Source of the DNA: Polynucleobacter sp. 73C-SIWE | Lineage (GTDB): Bacteria; Pseudomonadota; Gammaproteobacteria; Burkholderiales; Burkholderiaceae | Reading direction: 5' to 3' | DNA length: 64,000 nucleotides | Assembly: GCF_018882465.1 (NCBI RefSeq) | Contig: NZ_JACVOK010000001.1 | Coordinates: 62,001 to 126,000 of the forward strand | Shown: positions 34,841 to 43,081 of the stretch, piece after piece | Numbering within the stretch: the first letter of the stretch is position 1 | Layout: every line of letters begins with the position of its first letter | The notes under the pieces: generated by a model | Told to the model about the DNA's origin: nothing | Databases searched by the model: none | Seen by the model: only the letters and a program-made list of their open reading frames with translations | Made by a program: the position numbers and the translations under genes

Positions 34841-34859
34841 AAACGGAACATTTTGTTCT
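34841..34859. promoter_or_regulatory. Inverted repeat upstream of xsc, probable IclR site
   Basis: GAACA (34846-34850), TTT, TGTTC (34854-34858) is perfectly symmetric and lies about 29 bases before the xsc start. It shares AAACGGAACA and TTGTT with the site at 23337-23355 in the sau/IclR promoter region. Confidence 0.6.
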
Positions 34860-34959
34860 ACAATATTAATAATAATCGCGTATTTTTGGTAAAGTCAAGC
34901 ATATAAACCCCAATATGGAATATATTTGACAACGTATTAAGACTTTTAAAGGCAAGGAA

Positions 34960-35943
34960 ATGGCTGAAAGCACTTCTTCAATTGATTTAATGGGTTTACA
35001 GCCTGAAAAGCAGGTTTCCTTACATGCGGCCTTTCCGGAATGTCGTGGCTTTGCAGATTTTGAGATCCCTGCGTTTATCGAAGCTACAGAGCTAGTGCCC
35101 ACCATTGACCCAAGCTATCAATTGAATCCAGAGGCCACATTAGCGATTCTGGCGGGGTTTGCTTTCAATCGAAGAGTCATGCTGCAAGGCATGCATGGCA
35201 CTGGCAAGTCAACCCACATAGAGCAAGTGGCTGCTCGCCTAAATTGGCCCTGCTTGCGTATTAATTTAGATGGCCAAATCACCCGGATGGATCTGATTGG
35301 CAAGGATGTAATTGCCTTAGAAGATGGCAAACAAATTACCCGCTTTCAAGAGGGGCTCATTCCATGGAGTTTGCAACGCCCTGTTGCACTCATCCTCGAT
35401 GAATATGATGCAGGCCAGCCAGATGTAATGTTTGTTATTCAGAGAATGCTAGAGCGCGAAGGTCGCCTCACCCTACTCGATCAAAACAGAGTGATCAATC
35501 CCAATCCAGCCTTTCGAATCTTTGCTACCAGCAATACCGTTGGACTAGGCAACTGGAATGGTCTATATCAAGGCACACAATTACTAAATCACGGTCAAAT
35601 GGATCGCTGGGATATCGTTGCAGCATTGAACTACCTAGAACCACAGGAAGAGCAAAAGATTTTGCTCGCCAAAGTACCCGAACTCTCTGATGCCCAGGCA
35701 ATGGCAATGATTAGCCTTGCCAATCTCACTAGAAATGGTTTTGCTGCGGGTGATATTTCTACATTAATGTCCACTAGAACACTAATTACCTGGGGAGAAA
35801 ACTGGCGCATCTTTAAAGACTTGCAGATTGCATTCTCGCTTGCATTTTTGAATAAATGTGAATCAGAGGAAAAAGCTTTGGTGGCCGAATACTACCAACG
35901 CTGCTTTGCTAGCGAGCTTGAAATCAGCAATAAATCAAACTAG
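34960..35943 (+). CDS. CobS-like AAA+ ATPase
   Basis: The protein has 327 residues. Walker A is GMHGTGKST near residue 73-81, Walker B is VALILDEYDAG, sensor 1 is in FRIFATSNT and a CobS-specific stretch is LYQGTQLLNHGQMDRWDIVAALNYL. CobS works with CobT and the large subunit CobN as the aerobic cobaltochelatase, but no cobN or other cobalamin gene is in the window. AAA+/VWA pairs also act as remodelling factors for metalloenzymes (CbbQ/CbbO, NorQ/NorD). It is divergent from xsc with 142 bases between. Confidence 0.85.
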   Translation: MAESTSSIDLMGLQPEKQVSLHAAFPECRGFADFEIPAFIEATELVPTIDPSYQLNPEATLAILAGFAFNRRVMLQGMHGTGKSTHIEQVAARLNWPCLRINLDGQITRMDLIGKDVIALEDGKQITRFQEGLIPWSLQRPVALILDEYDAGQPDVMFVIQRMLEREGRLTLLDQNRVINPNPAFRIFATSNTVGLGNWNGLYQGTQLLNHGQMDRWDIVAALNYLEPQEEQKILLAKVPELSDAQAMAMISLANLTRNGFAAGDISTLMSTRTLITWGENWRIFKDLQIAFSLAFLNKCESEEKALVAEYYQRCFASELEISNKSN

Positions 35944-37693
35944 CGCAATCAAGCTTATCTTGAAAACCCAAACCCATCAAGACTTCGAGCAACAACAGCA
36001 ATATGGGGCAATGATTAGATCATTGTCTAGAGAAAAAAGTGCGCTGATTCGGGATTGGCAACTCTTTCACAATGCAGCACCGCTCGAGTCAATCGCTCCA
36101 CACCTCAATCTTGAGAATCTAAAAGCATCCTGGGCTTATCCTCGAGGCATATTGGATGGTATTGGATTGCGTTTGCGTAATTCAGATGCGAGCTTACATG
36201 CTGCACTCGCCCCGGAAGGAATGATTGAATCTCTGATATTTGAGGTTCTAGAACAAATCCGCGTTGAAAGTAACTGTCCTGAGGAGCTCAAGGGATGCCG
36301 CCAAAATACTCAGACTCAATTTATAGCTTGGATACAGCAATTTATTGCTAGTGGTGGCGTTGAAGGAAGTATTGGCCTGCTACTAGCCACCATCTTCTCT
36401 ACCGTGTGGATGAAACTCAACAGTCAACCAATGCCACAGCTAATGCAAGATATTGTGGAGGCTACGAGAGCCGGTATAGCAGAAAACATGGGCCCGCTTT
36501 TAGTCAAACTCAAAGCAAACCGCAATAATCAAGAAGCGTATGCGCAGGTAAGCTACGAGATCATTAAGCTAGTTTCTGGATTGATTGCTGATGAATATCG
36601 TAATAATCCGAGTATCCGCACTAAACGTAAAAATCAAAGCGCTACTCATCTCAAAATTGAATGGGTGCCCCCTCATGCCGGGAAAATTGCAACCGATTTT
36701 AAGAGTCCAGCAAATCACTTAAGTGAGCAGCGTTATCTACTGAAAAAATCACTAGAAAAATATCATATCTACAACTCTAGCTATGACACTGAAGACGAAG
36801 CAAAGGTAAAAATTCGGTCGGCGCAATTGGCGATCTATCAAGATGAGTTAAATCAAGAAATCGCGAAACAAAATATTCCTTGGGCTAAGCTCATTAGAAT
36901 CTATCAGAAAATCTTTTCTAGCCAACTACCAAGACGCTGGCAAACCACTGAGGCAGAGGGATTGCTGGATCGTCGTTATCTTACGCGTGCTGCGACCTCC
37001 CCGCTCCAATCGCCTCTCTACAAGCAACTTGCAACAAACAGCAAAATCAATACTAGAATAACGCTTCTCATCGACTGCTCTGGATCCATGAAAGAGCAAC
37101 GCGTCAAAATTGCAGTATGTGTAGATTCTTTGGTGAGAATATTGGAGCAAGCGGGCATTAAAACGGAGGTGCTTGGTTACAGCACCAGTTCATGGCAGGG
37201 TGGACGACCTTTTAAAGAGTGGCGTAAAAATGGGCAACCCCCAAACCCTGGTCGCCTCAATGAACGAGCTCATTGGATTTTTAAAGATTTCGACACCGGT
37301 TGGAGAAGATCCAGAGCTGGCATAGCAGCTTTATTACGTCCTGAAATTTATACAGAGAGTATTGATGGTGAGGCTCTCATTTGGGCGACTGAACGTTTAC
37401 AAAATAGCAGTGATAATCGATATACCCACAAGACGCTGATTCTATTTTCTGATGGCTGCCCAATGGATCGGGCCACCATTGAAGCGAACGGGGAAGAATT
37501 TTTGAAGAATCATCTTTTACAAGCCATTGCTTGGTGTGAGCAACAGCCCAATCTTCAGCTATGGGGCTGCGGAATTGGGGAAGAATTAAGGTCATACTTT
37601 CCAAACCGCTTAAGCTGGGATCATGAAATACACAATCTCAGTGAAAACCTAATGAATTGGGCTAAAGAATTAAAGAACGTAAAGGCTAAGTAA
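35858..37693 (+). CDS. CobT-like VWA-domain protein
   Basis: A long frame of 611 residues starting at GTG 35858 inside the CobS-like gene. In-frame TTG codons further along could also start it, so the N-terminus is uncertain. Residues LASLKSAINQTSAIKL resemble the N-terminus of CobT. The C-terminal VWA domain has the MIDAS motif DCSGSMKEQR near residue 405 and LFSDGCPMD near residue 530. Partner of the CobS-like ATPase by gene order and overlap. The substrate metalloenzyme is unknown. It converges with the GntR gene (8-base overlap). Confidence 0.82.
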   Translation: MNQRKKLWWPNTTNAALLASLKSAINQTSAIKLILKTQTHQDFEQQQQYGAMIRSLSREKSALIRDWQLFHNAAPLESIAPHLNLENLKASWAYPRGILDGIGLRLRNSDASLHAALAPEGMIESLIFEVLEQIRVESNCPEELKGCRQNTQTQFIAWIQQFIASGGVEGSIGLLLATIFSTVWMKLNSQPMPQLMQDIVEATRAGIAENMGPLLVKLKANRNNQEAYAQVSYEIIKLVSGLIADEYRNNPSIRTKRKNQSATHLKIEWVPPHAGKIATDFKSPANHLSEQRYLLKKSLEKYHIYNSSYDTEDEAKVKIRSAQLAIYQDELNQEIAKQNIPWAKLIRIYQKIFSSQLPRRWQTTEAEGLLDRRYLTRAATSPLQSPLYKQLATNSKINTRITLLIDCSGSMKEQRVKIAVCVDSLVRILEQAGIKTEVLGYSTSSWQGGRPFKEWRKNGQPPNPGRLNERAHWIFKDFDTGWRRSRAGIAALLRPEIYTESIDGEALIWATERLQNSSDNRYTHKTLILFSDGCPMDRATIEANGEEFLKNHLLQAIAWCEQQPNLQLWGCGIGEELRSYFPNRLSWDHEIHNLSENLMNWAKELKNVKAK

Positions 37694-38405
37694 TTAGCTC
37701 ATTGAAGTATTCATGATGAGAAGTATTAAGCGTAGAAATACGCCATTCAATCGGCTCATCTTGAATATCTAAGGCCACTCTACGTATATGAAGCACAGGT
37801 GACTCCGGCTTTAACTTTAACCAAGTAGACATTTGTCTGCCAGCCAACCCAGCCCGCAATCTTTCATTTGTTTTAACTACCGACTGACCGTACCGGACTT
37901 GATAAAGCTGATAAATACTGCCTTCTCGCTTGTCAAAATCAGGACGGGTAAGATTCTTAAAACGCCTCTTATCTAAAGTGATGTGATCAATCATTACGCA
38001 TTCATCCTCTAAATAGAGGCGAGTAACAATTCGCCAAACGGGGGCACCTTCTTTAAGGCTTAACTTAAGAGACTCTTCCTTGCTTGCTTGTGATGATCCA
38101 AAAGAGGCTGTTTCAACACGAGGATATGTTTTTTTATCAGCATCCCAACGGACTACATGGAAAAAATAATACAGTAGGCGTTTTGCATCATGTTCAGCTA
38201 CATAGGTTCCCCTACCTTGACGGCGAACAACAATTCCTTCTGCAACTAACTCATCTACCGCTTTGCGCAGAGTTCCTATAGATACATCTAACTCTTTGGC
38301 TAGATCCTTCTCGGCAGGCAGGGCCTGCCCCATCGGATAACGCCCCCTGACCAGATCTGCAGTGATCTTTTGCTTAACTTCTTCATAAGCGGTCAGGGTT
38401 TTCAT
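37686..38405 (-). CDS. GntR-family regulator with UTRA domain (HutC type)
   Basis: The protein has 239 residues. The winged helix-turn-helix at about residues 8-72 contains MGQALPAEKDLAKELDVSIGTLRKAV and RRQGRGTYVAEH; the UTRA ligand-binding domain follows and includes EDECVMIDHITLDKRRF and MSTWLKLKPESPVLHI. It is the last gene of slcC-comC-suyA-suyB-gntR, 10 bases after suyB, and so probably controls sulfolactate use in response to a pathway intermediate. Confidence 0.92.
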   Translation of the reverse strand: MKTLTAYEEVKQKITADLVRGRYPMGQALPAEKDLAKELDVSIGTLRKAVDELVAEGIVVRRQGRGTYVAEHDAKRLLYYFFHVVRWDADKKTYPRVETASFGSSQASKEESLKLSLKEGAPVWRIVTRLYLEDECVMIDHITLDKRRFKNLTRPDFDKREGSIYQLYQVRYGQSVVKTNERLRAGLAGRQMSTWLKLKPESPVLHIRRVALDIQDEPIEWRISTLNTSHHEYFNELIT

Positions 38406-38415
38406 ACTTTATTTC

Positions 38416-39588
38416 TTATGCAGACTCGTATAAACGGGTCATTACAAACTCACGGTGGCCCAAAATTTCAGCTGCCGTCAATTCACCGTTTGCGGTGCGG
38501 ATCAGTGCATCGAGAAGCTTCTCACCTGCTGTGTCCAAGTTTTCTTCGCGACGCAAGATGCCAGAAACATCAACGTCAATGTGCTCAGACATTGTTCGTA
38601 CAGTTTTTGGATTAGCGCACAACTTGATCACTGGAAGAATTGGATTACCAATCACGTTACCTTGCCCAGTTGGGAAGAAGTGAGCAGCAAAACCTGCAGC
38701 AGCACATAAAGTCACCATCTCAGCAGCTGCTGAAGATGAGTCCATGAAATGCAAGCCAGGAATAGTTGGAGTTTCAGCCTTATCAAGCACCCCATCCACA
38801 ACACATTTCTTACCAATTTTCTGGATATTGCCCAATGCCTTCTCTTCGATGGTGGTAAGACCACCAGCAATATTGCCTTTAGTTGGCTGTGAATCGGATA
38901 AGTCGCTCGTTTTATTCTTCTCAACAACATCTTGATAGCGATCAAACATGGCGCGGAATTTTTTCTTAACCTCTGGTGTACGGCAACGTGCCTCAACTAA
39001 GTGTTCGCCACCTGTTAGCTCAGTAGTTTCACCAAATACCAAAGTTGAACCAATGTCATAGAGCTTATCAAAAGCGTTTCCTACAGTTGGATTGGATGCA
39101 CAACCAGAAGTAGTGTCAGATTCGCCGCACTTAGTAGAAACCCATAGCTCTGATAAAGGAGCAGAGACTCGCTGTTGCTTAGAGGCATGCTTCATCATGG
39201 AGTAAGCAGCTTTGCTAGCGCTAGCAATAGTTGCTGTATCGCCATTACCCTCAATCCAGAAACCTTCAACTGGCTTACCTGAAGCCTTAATACCATCAAC
39301 CACAATCTTGGTCCACTGTGGCTCAATACCAATCACCACTACGCCAGCTACGTTAGGATTGCAGCCAGCGCCAATCAAGGTTCTGAAGTGAAGCTCTAAG
39401 TCTGCACCGAACTGAAGGCGACCGTAAGGATGTGGAATGGCAATGGTGCCTTTAATATTATTAGCAACTGCTTCGCAGGCTGCATTCGATAGGTCATCCA
39501 ACGGCAAAATAACGACATGGTTACGAATACCCATACGTCCATTTTCACGGCGGTAGCCCATAAAAGTTGCTTCTTTTAAATTAATCAT
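38416..39588 (-). CDS. suyB: Sulfolactate sulfo-lyase, large (beta) subunit
   Basis: The protein has 390 residues of the altronate/galactarate dehydratase C-terminal family. [48 protein letters not shown] and [19 protein letters not shown] match that family, and the split from a small SAF-domain subunit and the neighbours slcC and comC identify it as SuyB. An alternative start is ATG 39561; 39588 is preferred for AAGAGAGA upstream. SuyAB releases sulfite from (R)-sulfolactate and forms pyruvate. Confidence 0.9.
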   Translation of the reverse strand: MINLKEATFMGYRRENGRMGIRNHVVILPLDDLSNAACEAVANNIKGTIAIPHPYGRLQFGADLELHFRTLIGAGCNPNVAGVVVIGIEPQWTKIVVDGIKASGKPVEGFWIEGNGDTATIASASKAAYSMMKHASKQQRVSAPLSELWVSTKCGESDTTSGCASNPTVGNAFDKLYDIGSTLVFGETTELTGGEHLVEARCRTPEVKKKFRAMFDRYQDVVEKNKTSDLSDSQPTKGNIAGGLTTIEEKALGNIQKIGKKCVVDGVLDKAETPTIPGLHFMDSSSAAAEMVTLCAAAGFAAHFFPTGQGNVIGNPILPVIKLCANPKTVRTMSEHIDVDVSGILRREENLDTAGEKLLDALIRTANGELTAAEILGHREFVMTRLYESA

Positions 39589-39628
39589 TTTTTATCTCTC
39601 TTAATATCGTAGTGAATACTCGTATCGA

Positions 39629-39910
39629 TTACCAACGCTTAGTCTTAACATTTTGAACATGGGTATGCTCACCTTTTTTGATAGGAGCAACTACCTTACC
39701 GATATCTACGCCATACTTAATGATGGTGTCGCCGGTTTTCATGTCTTGCAGAGCAATCTTATGGCCAATTGGAATATCACTCTCAGATTTGATATTGACA
39801 GTACTATCACCATCCATTACCCAACCAATTAAATCAGTACCAGCCTTTACGCCCTCTACCACGACAACGCCAACTACGTCTCCTGGTTCATGCACGACAA
39901 AATGAATCAT
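39629..39910 (-). CDS. suyA: Sulfolactate sulfo-lyase, small (alpha) subunit
   Basis: The protein has 93 residues of the UxaA N-terminal/SAF type: MIHFVVHEPGDVVGVVVVEG at the start, then GWVMDGDSTVNIKSESDIPIGHKIAL and GVDIGKVVAPIKKGEHTHVQNVKTKRW at the end. It is the usual small partner of SuyB, 40 bases upstream of suyB and 30 bases after comC. Confidence 0.9.
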   Translation of the reverse strand: MIHFVVHEPGDVVGVVVVEGVKAGTDLIGWVMDGDSTVNIKSESDIPIGHKIALQDMKTGDTIIKYGVDIGKVVAPIKKGEHTHVQNVKTKRW

Positions 39911-39940
39911 TTCTTTCTCCTTAAAAATCCTGTTTGAATA

Positions 39941-40951
39941 CTACCCATTCCATGACTGACGAATGCCAGTCTGAATTTCTTCTAAAACAACATCAGAAAC
40001 ATTGACGCCCTCTTTAAAGCCCGCCGCCCTTTGCTTAAAACGCCTACGTCCTGGGATACGAGTACCAGCATCTGCCGCTAAAGTTTTTAAAAAGCCTTGT
40101 ATCTTGTTTGCAAATACTTGTCTACCTGCTAATCCTGGATCAAAAGTCAATAAGAGCTGGCCAATACGTGGTCGATTTCCCTTGGCGTCAAAAAATGAAT
40201 CCGCCTCATAAGAAAATCTACTGCCCGACAAACCAACAACTAATAATTCGATCATGAGTGCCAATAGCGCCCCTTTATCACCACCAAGCGGAACCATCAA
40301 ACCTTTCAGCCCTTCGTTGGGATCAGTAGTCGGCTTGCCTTGAGCATTTAGAGCCCAGCCTTCAGGAATAGACTCCCCTTTTTTGGCAGCAACCAGTAAT
40401 TTTCCACGAGCAACCGCAGACAAAGACATATCAATTACCAAGGGGTCTTGATTGTCAATCGGAAAAGCTGCCGCTAATGGATTCGTGCCGAACAAAGCCT
40501 TACTTCCGCCAACCATCGGCATGGCAGCAGGCGTATTACCAAACAATAACGAGATATAACCTGCTCGAGCAGCAGCTTCGGCAAAATGCCCGGCAACCCC
40601 AAAGTGATGGCTATTGGTTACGGCAACTAGGCCCACACCAGTTTTAGAGGCTAGATTTACTGATAAATCGGTTGCAAAGCGTAAGGCTGGAAATGCAAGT
40701 CCATCACAAGCATCCACTAGCGCAGCAGAGGCCTTAAAAGGACGCACTTTAATTTTAGGATCAAGCTCTACACGACGATTTTTTGCATGTCCCGCGTATT
40801 GAGAAACTCGAGCTAAACCATGGGAAGCCAAACCATCTAATTCCGCAAGAGCTAAAAACTGTGCAGTTTCAAATGCTGCTTTCCCCCCTATCCCAGCGGC
40901 TTGTAGACCTGAAGACGCTAATTGAACCATCTTTTCATAGGACAAGTTCAT
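39941..40951 (-). CDS. comC: Sulfolactate dehydrogenase of the LDH2/MDH2 family
   Basis: The protein has 336 residues. NSHHFGVAGHFAEAAARAG, FGTNPLAAAFP and GGDKGALLALMIELL are hallmarks of the malate/L-sulfolactate dehydrogenase (LDH2) family. By family knowledge ComC interconverts (R)-sulfolactate and sulfopyruvate with NAD(P)H. Its start overlaps the slcC stop (ATGA). Gene order slcC-comC-suyAB supports the racemising role known from Chromohalobacter. Confidence 0.88.
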   Translation of the reverse strand: MNLSYEKMVQLASSGLQAAGIGGKAAFETAQFLALAELDGLASHGLARVSQYAGHAKNRRVELDPKIKVRPFKASAALVDACDGLAFPALRFATDLSVNLASKTGVGLVAVTNSHHFGVAGHFAEAAARAGYISLLFGNTPAAMPMVGGSKALFGTNPLAAAFPIDNQDPLVIDMSLSAVARGKLLVAAKKGESIPEGWALNAQGKPTTDPNEGLKGLMVPLGGDKGALLALMIELLVVGLSGSRFSYEADSFFDAKGNRPRIGQLLLTFDPGLAGRQVFANKIQGFLKTLAADAGTRIPGRRRFKQRAAGFKEGVNVSDVVLEEIQTGIRQSWNG

Positions 40952-41883
40952 TTCAAAGCTCCTAAATACCGATTCACTTCATCGGCAATCATTTGGCTAA
41001 CACGCTCATTACTTTCATGCGTTACACCCGCAATATGCGGTGTCAGAATGAGGTTCTCAATTCCCTCGAAATGGCTTAAATCCTTAGCAGGCTCGGAAGA
41101 AAAAACATCGATTGCCGCACCGCCGATACGTCCTGAGCGAAGTCGATCTGCAAGCGCCAACTCATCAACAATCCCACCGCGAGCCGTATTAATCAGACAG
41201 GCACCCTCTTTCATCTGATCAAGCGTTACCGCATTAAATAAATTCTTGGTTTCAGGTAAATACGGAAGATGTAAAGAAACTGCATGACTTCTAGAGAGTA
41301 ATTCACTTAGTGTGAGTAGGGGTACTGAATATTCCTCAAGTTTTACAGCATCGTCAGACAACATCGGGTCGTAAGCGATACATTGCAAACCAAAGGCATG
41401 TGCTTTTTTAGCTACCACCCTACCAATACTGCCAAAACCGACAATCCCTAAGGTTTGACCCAAAAATTCGTGATATCCGGAAAAGCGAGGGCGTGGCCAC
41501 TCGCCCTTAAGGGTTGCCATCGTTGCAGGTATAAATCCACGAGTTAATGCGACTGCAGCCCCAACTACGTATTCAGCGACCGACTCAGCATTCGCGCCTG
41601 TAGCAGGAATCACTTTAATGTTACGTTTGGCGCAAGCTGGCAGTTCAATATTCTCTAGTCCAACTCCAAGACGTCCCACAACCTTCAATACTGGAGATGC
41701 ATTCAGGACTTCCTCATTTACCTGGGTCAGATTGCGAACTACAAGCGCATCAATATTTTGCACAGCAGCAATCAGAGCTGGCCTATCCTTATATAAGTCA
41801 GGCTCGTAAATGACGTCGTGCCTAGAGCACAGGGTATCTAGGGCTTGACTAGTGATGAACTCAGAGATCAAAATAGTAGACAT
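40948..41883 (-). CDS. slcC: (S)-Sulfolactate dehydrogenase, D-2-hydroxyacid dehydrogenase family
   Basis: The protein has 311 residues from ATG 41883 (STILISEFIT...). In-frame starts at 41889 and 41931 are possible; none has a strong ribosome site. The NAD-binding motif is GFGSIGRVVAKKA, and the catalytic Arg, Glu and His lie in INTARGG, IDVFSSEP and LTPHIAG. SlcC oxidises (S)-sulfolactate to sulfopyruvate. It is the first gene of the sulfolactate operon, divergent from a TctC receptor gene. Confidence 0.88.
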   Translation of the reverse strand: MSTILISEFITSQALDTLCSRHDVIYEPDLYKDRPALIAAVQNIDALVVRNLTQVNEEVLNASPVLKVVGRLGVGLENIELPACAKRNIKVIPATGANAESVAEYVVGAAVALTRGFIPATMATLKGEWPRPRFSGYHEFLGQTLGIVGFGSIGRVVAKKAHAFGLQCIAYDPMLSDDAVKLEEYSVPLLTLSELLSRSHAVSLHLPYLPETKNLFNAVTLDQMKEGACLINTARGGIVDELALADRLRSGRIGGAAIDVFSSEPAKDLSHFEGIENLILTPHIAGVTHESNERVSQMIADEVNRYLGALK

Positions 41884-41949
41884 ATCCATATCATATAGAT
41901 GATTTAGATCACTTGCAAGTAGCGGTACCATTTTTAAGAAAAAGATAGG

Positions 41950-41987
41950 CTTATTTCATTTAAATGATGTCCTTAAAATGAAATAAG
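41950..41987. promoter_or_regulatory. Perfect 12-base inverted repeat between slcC and tctC
   Basis: CTTATTTCATTT (41950-41961) and AAATGAAATAAG (41976-41987) are exact reverse complements with a 14-base spacer; CATTTAAATG at 41957-41966 is a smaller palindrome inside it. It is about 38 bases before the tctC start and 67 before the slcC start, as expected for an operator of the divergent pair, perhaps for the GntR protein. Confidence 0.65.
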
Positions 41988-42024
41988 AGATAAGATAAAA
42001 AACATGAATAAAAATAGGAGGAGC

Positions 42025-43017
42025 ATGATGTTTAAGAAAGAATTTATTACCACCATAAAGTCCTTGTTAATCGGCGCAGGGGTATTGGTAAGTTTGATTT
42101 CCCCTTCAACGTCTCAAGCTCAGAGCTGGCCAGATAAACCAGTGAAATTAATTATTCCCTTTGCCCCTGGAGGCACTACCGATATTCTTGGAAGAATTTT
42201 GGCGCAGCAAATGACTACCATTCTCGGTCAAAATGTGATCGTTGAAAATAAAGGTGGTGCAGGCGGCAATATTGGTGCTGAAATAGTTGCCAACTCACCT
42301 CCTAATGGCTATACGCTGTTGCTCTCATCTGGCAGCATGCCGACTGTAAATCCATTTTTATATAAAAAGCTTCCTTTAAATTATGCTACTGATCTAACCT
42401 ACATTACTGCTGTTGCAGGCGGACCAATGCTGGTATCAGTTAGCCCAAATTTACCAGTAACTAATTTAAAAGAGCTAATTGCATTAGCAAAAACCAAAGA
42501 TCTAACCTTTGGCTCAGCAGGGATTGGCAGCCAAGTCCATATGGCAGGTGAAAATTTCACATACTCAGCTGGAATTGCTGCAACGCACGTTCCATACAAA
42601 GGCGAGGCTCCGGCCATCAATGACTTGGTCTCCGGTCAAATTGACTTCATGGTTGGAAACTTACCGGCAGCAGCTGGATTTGCTAAAGCAGGAAAAATTA
42701 AGCCTTTGGCAATAACAAGCAGTAAACGAGTGGTTCAGTTACCCGATGTTCCAACTGTTTCTGAAGCAGCTATACCTGGATTTGTGAATGTTGGCTGGTA
42801 CGCATTAGCTGCACCATCAGGGACTCCGAAGGCTATCATAGATAAAATTTATGCTGCGACTCAAAAAGCACTTGAATCAGATGCAATGCGTAAGAGCTTA
42901 GACATTAATGGTCTTACTCCAATTGCAAATACGCCTAAAGAGTTAGAAGCTCAAATCAAAAATGAGTCTGCAGCCTGGGAAAAAGTGATCAAGGCTCGTA
43001 ATATTGCCGCCCAATAA
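42025..43017 (+). CDS. TctC/Bug-family periplasmic receptor
   Basis: The protein has 330 residues from ATG 42025 (or 42028), chosen because AGGAGG at 42016-42021 lies just upstream; an in-frame ATG at 42004 would add NKNRRS and has no ribosome site. A Sec signal ends near STSQAQS, followed by VKLIIPFAPGGTTDILGRI, VENKGGAGGNIGAE and HVPYKGEAPAINDLVSGQ. It is divergent from the sulfolactate operon, so sulfolactate is the likely ligand (inference). No TctA/TctB genes lie nearby. Confidence 0.92.
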   Translation: MMFKKEFITTIKSLLIGAGVLVSLISPSTSQAQSWPDKPVKLIIPFAPGGTTDILGRILAQQMTTILGQNVIVENKGGAGGNIGAEIVANSPPNGYTLLLSSGSMPTVNPFLYKKLPLNYATDLTYITAVAGGPMLVSVSPNLPVTNLKELIALAKTKDLTFGSAGIGSQVHMAGENFTYSAGIAATHVPYKGEAPAINDLVSGQIDFMVGNLPAAAGFAKAGKIKPLAITSSKRVVQLPDVPTVSEAAIPGFVNVGWYALAAPSGTPKAIIDKIYAATQKALESDAMRKSLDINGLTPIANTPKELEAQIKNESAAWEKVIKARNIAAQ

Positions 43018-43026
43018 GTTTTGCTC

Positions 43027-43051
43027 AGGAGCCCTTTAAATGAGGGTTCCT
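43027..43051 (+). terminator. Terminator-like hairpin after tctC
   Basis: AGGAGCCCT and AGGGTTCCT can pair with one G-T pair around TTAAATG. The following bases (AACTTTGC) give only a weak T tail. It may serve both the plus-strand tctC and the convergent permease gene. Confidence 0.4.
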
Positions 43052-43081
43052 AACTTTGCACCTAAACCTAGGTAGCGCACT

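Noticed and set aside
34960-35943. NorQ or CbbQ MoxR-type ATPase
   Set aside because: The stretch GLYQGTQLLNHGQMDRW and the CobT-like neighbour fit CobS better than NorQ/CbbQ.
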